From: Calditrichaceae bacterium | GTDB taxonomy: Bacteria > Calditrichota > Calditrichia > Calditrichales > Calditrichaceae | Reading direction: 5' to 3' | DNA: 5,020 bases | Assembly: GCA_030592985.1 (NCBI GenBank) | Contig: JAUVIB010000295.1 | Span: forward strand, 1 to 5,020 | Shown here: positions 1 through 5,020 of the stretch, piece by piece | Numbering within the stretch: the stretch's first letter is position 1 | How the letters are laid out: each line of letters starts with the position of its first letter | Notes under the pieces: model-generated | What the model was told of the DNA's origin: nothing | The model's database searches: none | What the model saw: the letters and a program-made list of their open reading frames with translations, nothing else | Program-made: the position numbers and the translations under genes

Positions 1-18
1 ATTATAAGCATAACAGGG

Positions 19-1455
19 TTGAAAAGAGTAGGTTATTTAGAAACTAAAAGAATTGCAACTCTTTATGGCGACCAGAATATATTTAAAATCCAAAATGCAT
101 TAGCCCCTCTTTCTGCCCGAAAATTTCTTCATAAAGCGATATTGATATTCATAGATATTCTAATGATAAATACTGCATTATTTACCACGATATGGATTCG
201 CTTTAAACTTGATTTATTTGCAGAAGGACAATTAATAGATTTCCAACAAATACTGACTTTACCCCTGTTTGTTTTGCTCACCATAGTCTGGATTTCGCTG
301 TTTTTTCTGAATAATTTATATAATATGCGCTGGGATATCTCCCGGTTTGATAAAGTGAAACGAATAAGTAAAGTAATTTTATTTGGCTTATTAGTTTTGT
401 TTTTGTTAAGCTTAGACCCTGAAAAATTTTCCATACAAGGTGTCTTTATCTATGGTATATTTATGCTTCTGTTTGTAAATTTTGGCAGGATGCTGGTTAT
501 TTCAATAGAAAAACATTTTTCCCTATTTGAGTATGCTCCACACAATACTTTATTGATAGGTAATTCGGAAAAAGGGAAAAAACTTTTACGCGAAATTCGG
601 AATAATCCCCATCTATTATATCGGGTAGTAGGTTTCGTTGTTAATGAAAAAGAGATTAAATCCTTTGCCGGACTTCCCAAACTTGGATTGTATAAGGATA
701 TTGTCAAGTTAATTCACCAATATAAAATTGAAGAAATTATTATTGCAATAAAGCAGCATTCAAGAGATGAAATTTTAAACATTGTTTCCTATGCGAGAAA
801 TATCAAAGTCTCCTTTAAGATTATTCCAGATATGTACGACATTGTTTCAGGACATAAAACTGAAGAAATTATCGGTCATCCCTTAATCCGTCTTTTCCCT
901 GAGCACATGTTTCTTTGGCAAAAAATCACAAAACGAATAGTGGATATAATTATTTCATTATTTCTAATAATAATCTTAATACCAATTTGGTTGTTTATCG
1001 CTTTACTATTGGTATTTAAAGGTATTAATCCCGTTTTACAGATTCATAATATGGTCGGCAAAAACGGGAAAATATATGGAATGCTGAATTTTAATTATGG
1101 TGATAAAGAAAAACACTCTATTGTTTTCAACCTCATTCATAACTCATATTTATATAAATTGCCTGCACTAATAAATATTTTATTGGGAACAATGAGTCTT
1201 GTGGGTCCCCGTCCGGAATGTCCTATTATCGCCTTAGAAATTAAAAAAAAGATAAAATTCTATAACAGACGTTTTCAATTAAAACCAGGATTAACAGGAT
1301 GGGCTCAGGTGCGATATAGATATTCGGATAGTCTTAAATCAAAAAGGGAAATGCTTAAACACGATTTGTTTTATCTGGAAAACTATTCTATCAGTTTTGA
1401 TATCAGAATTTTATTAAGGTCACTATTTCTCTTTTTCTTTAGAATTACAAAATAA
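19..1455 (+). CDS. Polyprenyl glycosylphosphotransferase-like membrane protein (EPS sugar transferase family) lacking the catalytic Asp-Glu dyad
   Basis: Active members move a sugar-1-phosphate from a nucleotide sugar to undecaprenyl phosphate at the inner membrane, starting exopolysaccharide or O-antigen repeat units. Seen here: hydrophobic segments at about residues 38-60, 78-97, 117-132 and 141-158; a Rossmann-like middle starting at LLIGNSEKGKKLL (178-190); then the sugar transferase domain from KRIVDI (305-310), with a membrane helix at about 309-333. The C-terminal signatures MSLVGPRPE (392-400) and KPGLTGWAQV (422-431) are intact, and 478 aa is a normal family length. However, the LDELPQ site reads LYKLPAL, so Asp-Glu is replaced by Y379-K380, and the KFR site reads NFN (357-359). 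I infer loss of canonical transferase activity. The start is uncertain: TTG at 19 has no well-spaced ribosome binding site and the frame is open to base 1, so the true start may lie upstream. The next gene begins 11 bp after the stop, suggesting one transcript. Confidence 0.85.
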   Translation: MKRVGYLETKRIATLYGDQNIFKIQNALAPLSARKFLHKAILIFIDILMINTALFTTIWIRFKLDLFAEGQLIDFQQILTLPLFVLLTIVWISLFFLNNLYNMRWDISRFDKVKRISKVILFGLLVLFLLSLDPEKFSIQGVFIYGIFMLLFVNFGRMLVISIEKHFSLFEYAPHNTLLIGNSEKGKKLLREIRNNPHLLYRVVGFVVNEKEIKSFAGLPKLGLYKDIVKLIHQYKIEEIIIAIKQHSRDEILNIVSYARNIKVSFKIIPDMYDIVSGHKTEEIIGHPLIRLFPEHMFLWQKITKRIVDIIISLFLIIILIPIWLFIALLLVFKGINPVLQIHNMVGKNGKIYGMLNFNYGDKEKHSIVFNLIHNSYLYKLPALINILLGTMSLVGPRPECPIIALEIKKKIKFYNRRFQLKPGLTGWAQVRYRYSDSLKSKREMLKHDLFYLENYSISFDIRILLRSLFLFFFRITK

Positions 1456-1466
1456 AGCCGGTAAAC

Positions 1467-3521
1467 ATGATTAAAATATCAATAATAATCGTTAATTATA
1501 ATGTTAAGGATTTTTTAGAGCAAGCGCTTATATCAATAAAAAGATCACTAAAAGGTATTTCATCAGAAATATTTGTAGTAGACAATGCTTCCAGTGACGA
1601 ATCAATTCCAATGCTAAAGGACCGCTTTTCTGATATAATTCTCATAGAAAACAAGATAAATTCCGGATTTGCTGCTGCTAACAATCTCGCCATAAAACGG
1701 GCAAACGGGGAATTTATTGTTTTAATAAACCCGGATACGGTGGTACAAGAAGACACTTTTATTAAATTACTTCACTTTTTTGATGAAAATTCCCGGGCGT
1801 CTGCAGCAACCTGTAAAATTTTAAATCCCGATGGAACTTTCTCTGTTGATTCCCGCCATAGTATACCTACACCTATGACAGCATTCTGGAAGCTTATCGG
1901 ATTTAACAAACTCTTCCCAAAAAGCAGAATATTTGCAAAATATAATTTAACATTTCTTAGTGAAAATGATATACATAAAGTTGAAGCAATTTCCGGATCA
2001 TTTATGATGATTCGTCATAAAGTTGTGAAAAATGTCGGATTGCTTGATGATCGCTTTTTTATGTATTGTGAAGATATTGATTATTGTCATCGTATAAATA
2101 AAACAGGCGGGGAGATCTACTATGTCCCAACTTCACAAATAATTCATTACAAAGGAGAGAGTACTAAAAAAAATAATATCGACTATGTCTATAATTTTAA
2201 TAAATCTTTATATCTGTTTTATAAAAAACATTATCAAAAAAAATATATTACACCCATAAAATGGTTAATCTTGCTGGGAGTAATCATCCGCGGAGTTGTA
2301 ATTTTTATTAAGAATAATTTTAAACAGTATTTTCCTGTGATTATTGATTTGATCGTTTTAAATATATCGATATTTTTCAGTTTTTACATCCGTTTTGAGA
2401 TGAAAAGTGGTTTCAGATTGGATGATTTCCTGTCACATTATATTGTAGTTAATGTTATAAGCACTCTGGTATTCTTTTTTACTTCATTATCGCTTGAAGG
2501 AATTACTAAATATAAATTTAGCTTTTCAAGGGTATTTAAAGCCAATATTGCTACTATGATATTTGTCACCTTCCTGACTTTCTTTTTTCGGCAATATGCG
2601 TTTTCCCGTATAATTATTCTGGTATTCACTTTTCTCAGCTTTCTATTGATGTCTTTATGGAGAATTGTGCTGTTATATTTTAGAAAGCGTTTCGATTTTA
2701 ATGTGGATGACACTCTATTTATGCGACGAGCCATTATCGTTGGCTCAGATAAAGAAACTGAACATTTATTAAAGAAATTATCCACTTGGGTTCAGTCTGA
2801 TTTTGAAATATTAGGTGTGGTTTCGGAAGATAAAGAGAAAGTTGGAGGAACTGTTGGGAACTATCATATTCTTACGTCGATTGATCAACTTCCTGAATAT
2901 ATCCGATTGAATAAGGTCAATACCGTAATTTTTTCAACTCACAAGATTCCTTTTGAGAAAATTCTTAAAACGATGGTAGAGGTTAAAAATTCAAATATCG
3001 AATTTAAAATGGCACCCGGACATCTTGAATATATGATAGGGAAAGCACATATTGACCGTTTTGAAGATATGGAATTAATGGATTTAGAGTATGCTTATGG
3101 TAAACTATATAATCGATTTGTAAAACGATTGGTTGATATTTCACTTTCATCAGTATTATTAATAGTATTATTCCCTGTTTTATTAATGTCGATATTTAAT
3201 ACGAGTAGTATAAATAGGGTAAAAATCGATAATTATAAAATATTTTGGTATAATAAACCAGGAATTTTAAGATTTTATCTTAATCTTTATAATATTTTAA
3301 CCGGTAAAATATCCTTTGTAGGAACCCCAATCGAAGGGGAGACTGCAAAACCTGCCAAATATTCCTATAAACGAGGTATCACCGGTTTTATTCAACTAAG
3401 CAATTTATCGGATTTAGAGTCAATGGAAAAAGTAGAAGTTTTTTATTTAAAAAACCATTCTCTTGCACTTGACTTTAAGATAATGGTTAAATCTTTACTA
3501 AAAACCCTTCGACTTTTATAA
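1467..3521 (+). CDS. Fusion protein: family 2 glycosyltransferase joined to a degenerate polyprenyl glycosylphosphotransferase module
   Basis: Residues 1-258 are a GT2 domain of the WbbL/rhamnosyltransferase type: ISIIIVNYNV near the start, VVDNASSD with D39, NPDT (88-91) at the metal/nucleotide site, SGSFMMIR (176-183), CEDIDYCHRI (201-210) with the likely catalytic acidic residues, and IIHYKGES (225-232). These look intact, so the GT2 part is probably active on a nucleotide sugar at the cytoplasmic face. The rest repeats the layout of the upstream protein: hydrophobic segments at about 264-281, 288-309, 325-342, 358-375 and 379-403, a Rossmann-like part from RAIIVGSDKE (421-430), and a sugar transferase-like end from KRLVDI (553-558). 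That end is badly eroded: Asp-Glu aligns to R602-F603, GPRP reads GTPI (619-622), KPGLTGWAQ reads KRGITGFIQ (635-643), and most of the segment between the membrane helix and the dyad is missing. I infer a glycosyltransferase tethered to a non-catalytic membrane module. ATG at 1467 is the natural start although the Shine-Dalgarno match is weak. Sugar and acceptor are unknown. Confidence 0.9.
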   Translation: MIKISIIIVNYNVKDFLEQALISIKRSLKGISSEIFVVDNASSDESIPMLKDRFSDIILIENKINSGFAAANNLAIKRANGEFIVLINPDTVVQEDTFIKLLHFFDENSRASAATCKILNPDGTFSVDSRHSIPTPMTAFWKLIGFNKLFPKSRIFAKYNLTFLSENDIHKVEAISGSFMMIRHKVVKNVGLLDDRFFMYCEDIDYCHRINKTGGEIYYVPTSQIIHYKGESTKKNNIDYVYNFNKSLYLFYKKHYQKKYITPIKWLILLGVIIRGVVIFIKNNFKQYFPVIIDLIVLNISIFFSFYIRFEMKSGFRLDDFLSHYIVVNVISTLVFFFTSLSLEGITKYKFSFSRVFKANIATMIFVTFLTFFFRQYAFSRIIILVFTFLSFLLMSLWRIVLLYFRKRFDFNVDDTLFMRRAIIVGSDKETEHLLKKLSTWVQSDFEILGVVSEDKEKVGGTVGNYHILTSIDQLPEYIRLNKVNTVIFSTHKIPFEKILKTMVEVKNSNIEFKMAPGHLEYMIGKAHIDRFEDMELMDLEYAYGKLYNRFVKRLVDISLSSVLLIVLFPVLLMSIFNTSSINRVKIDNYKIFWYNKPGILRFYLNLYNILTGKISFVGTPIEGETAKPAKYSYKRGITGFIQLSNLSDLESMEKVEVFYLKNHSLALDFKIMVKSLLKTLRLL

Positions 3522-3549
3522 ATATCAAGCAAAACACTCCGCAAAGTTT

Positions 3550-3577
3550 AAATATTTTCCTAAAATATTTTATTTTA
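3550..3577 (+). terminator. Possible weak terminator: A/T-only inverted repeats after the glycan genes
   Basis: AAATATTTT (3550-3558) is an exact inverted repeat of AAAATATTT (3562-3570) with a 3-base loop. An overlapping repeat pairs TAAAATA (3561-3567) with TATTTTA (3571-3577). It lies 28 bp past the stop of the fusion gene and a T-rich stretch follows. All stem pairs are A-T, so the hairpin would be weak and could be chance in such AT-rich DNA. Confidence 0.25.
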
Positions 3578-3595
3578 ATGTCTTTCGACGTATTC

Positions 3596-3625
3596 TTGTT
3601 TTTATTTTTTAGTTAAAAGTATTAT
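3596..3625 (+). promoter_or_regulatory. Possible sigma70-like promoter for the redox genes
   Basis: TTGTTT (3596-3601) and TATTAT (3620-3625) are separated by 18 bp, about 50 bp upstream of the nfnA-like start. Context supports a promoter here, because gene function changes and there is a 154-bp gap. The match is only approximate and such pairs are common in AT-rich DNA. Confidence 0.25.
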
Positions 3626-3664
3626 ATTACCAGCTCAAGGAAATAATTATTTATATTTATTGAC

Positions 3665-3670
3665 AGAGGT
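3665..3670 (+). promoter_or_regulatory. Ribosome binding site of the nfnA-like gene
   Basis: AGAGGT lies 5 bases before the ATG at 3676 and matches the Shine-Dalgarno consensus well. It fixes the start of this gene and shows that the organism uses Shine-Dalgarno sites. Confidence 0.7.
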
Positions 3671-3675
3671 AAAGA

Positions 3676-4536
3676 ATGAATAAAATTATAAAAGCAGAAA
3701 TTCTTGCGGAAAATGTAAAACGGTTTGAGATTGAAGCGCCTAAAATTGCAAAAAAACGCAAAGCCGGACAATTTGTAATTATTCGAATAGATGAGCAGGG
3801 TGAGCGTATTCCTTTGACAATCGCCGATTCTGATGTTAAAAGAGGGACAATTACACTTATTATTCAAGGAGTGGGGAAGACAACAAAGGCTATGAACAAC
3901 ATGAATTCAGGTGATTCGATACTTGACGTTGTCGGTCCGCTTGGAGTACCCTCGCATATAGAGAATTTTGGAATAGCTGTTAGTATTGGCGGTGGAGTAG
4001 GAACCGCTATTGCCTATCCCACAGCTGTGGCGTTGAAAGAAGCCGGTAACCACGTTATAACCATAAACGGCGCCCGTACTAAAGATTTGGTTATTTTAGA
4101 AGATGAAATGAAAGCTGTGAGTGATGAAGCATATACTACAACGGATGACGGCAGTTATGGCTTTCATGGTTTTGTAACCCAAATGCTGCAAAAATTATTA
4201 GAGGAAGGAAAAAATATAAAATTTGTTCTGGCAATCGGCCCGATTCCCATGATGAAAGCAGTGGCTGATGTTACCAAACCCTACGGTATCAAGACGGTAG
4301 TAAGTCTTAACCCGATTATGGTTGATGGAACCGGTATGTGCGGCGCTTGCCGTGTAACAGTAAATGGTGAAACGAAATTCGCCTGTATTGATGGTCCTGA
4401 ATTTGATGCTCATCAAGTGGATTTTCAAAACCTGACAAACCGCAACCTAGTATATTCCGACTTTGAGAAAGAATCACTTGAAAAATATGACCATGAGTGT
4501 AAACTAAATAAACAAATCTCTAAGCTTAAAAAATAA
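3676..4536 (+). CDS. nfnA: Ferredoxin reductase-like FAD/NAD(P)-binding iron-sulfur subunit (NfnA / sulfide dehydrogenase small subunit type)
   Basis: This is the small subunit of an NADH-dependent ferredoxin:NADP+ oxidoreductase or the closely related sulfide dehydrogenase, a cytoplasmic flavoprotein. It has the ferredoxin-reductase layout: an N-terminal FAD-binding barrel with RIPLTIAD (44-51), an NAD(P)-binding fold with GGGVGT (105-110), GARTKDL (132-138) and AIGPIPMM (186-193), and a C-terminal iron-sulfur segment. The last has D217, C222, C225 and C237, spaced D-x4-C-x2-C-x11-C. This is the PyrK-like four-ligand pattern with Asp in place of the first Cys, as I recall for the [2Fe-2S] cluster of Nfn small subunits. 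At 286 aa it is the usual length. The start at 3676 has a strong ribosome binding site, and two consecutive TAA codons end it. The partner large subunit follows 110 bp downstream, which makes a stand-alone PyrK role unlikely. Nfn and sulfide dehydrogenase cannot be told apart from this subunit alone. Confidence 0.9.
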   Translation: MNKIIKAEILAENVKRFEIEAPKIAKKRKAGQFVIIRIDEQGERIPLTIADSDVKRGTITLIIQGVGKTTKAMNNMNSGDSILDVVGPLGVPSHIENFGIAVSIGGGVGTAIAYPTAVALKEAGNHVITINGARTKDLVILEDEMKAVSDEAYTTTDDGSYGFHGFVTQMLQKLLEEGKNIKFVLAIGPIPMMKAVADVTKPYGIKTVVSLNPIMVDGTGMCGACRVTVNGETKFACIDGPEFDAHQVDFQNLTNRNLVYSDFEKESLEKYDHECKLNKQISKLKK

Positions 4537-4591
4537 TAAGCCTTTATTAAATTCTAATAGTGAAGATAATAAATGATTATAATAATTAAAT

Positions 4592-4619
4592 TTGAAAGTT
4601 AGATTAAATATTCTATAAA
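4592..4619 (+). promoter_or_regulatory. Possible internal promoter before the nfnB-like gene
   Basis: TTGAAA (4592-4597) and TATAAA (4614-4619) each match the sigma70 consensus at five of six bases, with a 16-bp spacer. A transcript would start about 20 bases before the ATG at 4647. The 110-bp gap is long for two subunits of one complex, which leaves room for such a site. AT-rich sequence makes chance matches likely. Confidence 0.3.
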
Positions 4620-4632
4620 AATATTTTAATAT

Positions 4633-4638
4633 AAAAGG
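4633..4638 (+). promoter_or_regulatory. Ribosome binding site of the nfnB-like gene
   Basis: AAAAGG sits 8 bases before the ATG at 4647. It is a modest Shine-Dalgarno match with good spacing and supports the chosen start. Confidence 0.5.
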
Positions 4639-4646
4639 TATTTCTT

Positions 4647-5020
4647 ATGCAACAATTAAGTGTTAAAGAGAGAATGAAAATTCCGCGGAATCCGATGGTT
4701 GAACAGGATCCTTTACAACGTGCAACAAATTTTTTAGAAGTAAATCAAGGTTATACTGTTGAGATGGCAAAAGAGGAAGCATTGAGATGTATTCAATGTC
4801 CAAAGCCAACCTGTGAGGACGGTTGTCCGGTTAATATTAAGATTAAAGATTTTATTGCTCAAATTGCCGAGGGTGATTTCCTGGATGCGGCTAAAAAGAT
4901 AAAAGAAGATAATGCTTTAGCGGCTATTTGCGGTAGGGTGTGCCCGCAGGAAGATCAGTGTGAACAGGTATGTGTTGTCGGTAAACGCGGAGAACCGGTT
5001 GCTATTGGTAATCTGGAGCG
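4647..5020 (+). CDS. nfnB: NADPH-dependent oxidoreductase large subunit (NfnB / GltD-like), N-terminal part, cut by the window edge
   Basis: Only the first 124 residues are present; family members usually run to about 460-480. The N-terminal iron-sulfur domain is canonical. A lead-in with IPRNPMVEQDP (12-22) and NFLEVNQGYT (28-37) precedes two cysteine groups: C48-x2-C51-x4-C56-x3-C60 followed by PVNI, and C95-x3-C99-x5-C105-x3-C109. Together these supply ligands for two [4Fe-4S] clusters, as in NfnB, SudA and the glutamate synthase small subunit. The FAD and NADPH domains should follow outside the window. With the preceding small subunit it would couple NADH, ferredoxin and NADP+ (Nfn), or act as a sulfide dehydrogenase. 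Pairing with an NfnA-type neighbour, rather than a glutamate synthase large subunit, argues against a GltD role. The ATG has a suitable ribosome binding site and no competing in-frame start nearby fits better. Confidence 0.9.
   Translation, partial: MQQLSVKERMKIPRNPMVEQDPLQRATNFLEVNQGYTVEMAKEEALRCIQCPKPTCEDGCPVNIKIKDFIAQIAEGDFLDAAKKIKEDNALAAICGRVCPQEDQCEQVCVVGKRGEPVAIGNLE

Noticed and set aside
129..707. Minus-strand open frames of 101 and 85 codons (129-434 and 450-707)
   Set aside because: They lie inside the first glycan gene, have no recognisable domain, and are explained by the well-supported + strand protein.
1496..2785. Minus-strand open frames of 86 and 115 codons (1496-1756 and 2438-2785)
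   Set aside because: Both are antisense to the GT2 fusion gene, with low-complexity translations and no family motifs.
3641..3652. Perfect A/T palindrome AAATAATTATTT upstream of the nfnA-like gene, considered as an operator
   Set aside because: It is A/T only in a very AT-rich spacer and has no second copy before the nfnB-like gene, so chance is the simpler explanation.
3660..3665. TTGACA, a perfect -35 box
   Set aside because: It overlaps the ribosome binding site, so its -10 box would fall inside the coding sequence downstream of the start.
3622..3867. Minus-strand open frame of 81 codons across the start of the nfnA-like gene
   Set aside because: It overlaps the ribosome binding site and the conserved N-terminus of a clear + strand gene and shows no motif of its own.
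4198..4428. Minus-strand open frame of 76 codons within the nfnA-like gene
   Set aside because: It is antisense to the cluster-binding segment of the nfnA-like gene and its translation resembles no family I know.
4573..4602. Nine-codon ATG open frame in the gap before the nfnB-like gene, considered as a leader peptide
   Set aside because: No ribosome binding site, no attenuator-like hairpins and no run of a regulatory amino acid.
1..5020. CRISPR arrays, insertion sequences, tRNA or rRNA genes
   Set aside because: No regularly spaced direct repeats, transposase motifs, terminal repeats or RNA-gene signatures were seen; non-coding DNA is limited to short spacers and a few bases at the left edge.

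Overview
The window is low-GC bacterial DNA. It holds the end of a surface-glycan gene cluster followed by the start of a redox operon, all on the + strand. There are three essentially complete genes and one gene cut by the right edge. The first gene's reading frame is also open to base 1, so its start is uncertain.

Bases 19-3521 hold two adjacent membrane-protein genes 11 bp apart, almost certainly co-transcribed. The first encodes a full-length protein with the layout of a polyprenyl-phosphate sugar-phosphate transferase (phosphoglycosyl transferase, PGT): N-terminal membrane helices, a Rossmann-like middle and a C-terminal bacterial sugar transferase domain. The second is a fusion of a family 2 glycosyltransferase (WbbL/rhamnosyltransferase-like) with a complete second copy of the same layout. 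Both C-terminal domains lack the Asp-Glu catalytic dyad of the family (normally in L-DELPQL). The first has Tyr-Lys there; the second, by alignment, has Arg-Phe and has also lost most of the sugar-phosphate-binding segment. The most unusual thing in the window is therefore a tandem pair of apparent pseudo-PGTs, one carrying its own glycosyltransferase. They may serve as membrane scaffolds or partners for a lipid-linked glycan assembly line whose active initiating enzyme is elsewhere.

Bases 3522-3675 are AT-rich and intergenic, with A/T-only inverted repeats and a weak promoter-like pair. After them come two genes of a flavin/iron-sulfur oxidoreductase: a 286-aa ferredoxin reductase-like subunit (NfnA/SudB type, related to PyrK) and, after a 110-bp gap, the first 124 residues of its large partner (NfnB/SudA, related to the glutamate synthase small subunit). 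In known organisms this pair forms NADH-dependent ferredoxin:NADP+ oxidoreductase or the closely related sulfide dehydrogenase, which points to an anaerobic or fermentative lifestyle.

The taxon cannot be fixed from this window. The low GC, Nfn genes, EPS-type PGTs and clear Shine-Dalgarno sites before both redox genes would suit an anaerobic Gram-negative candidate lineage (for example Cloacimonadota- or Marinimicrobia-like). That is a guess. Spot counts suggest the glycan genes are more AT-rich than the redox genes, as is common for surface-polysaccharide loci next to core metabolism.
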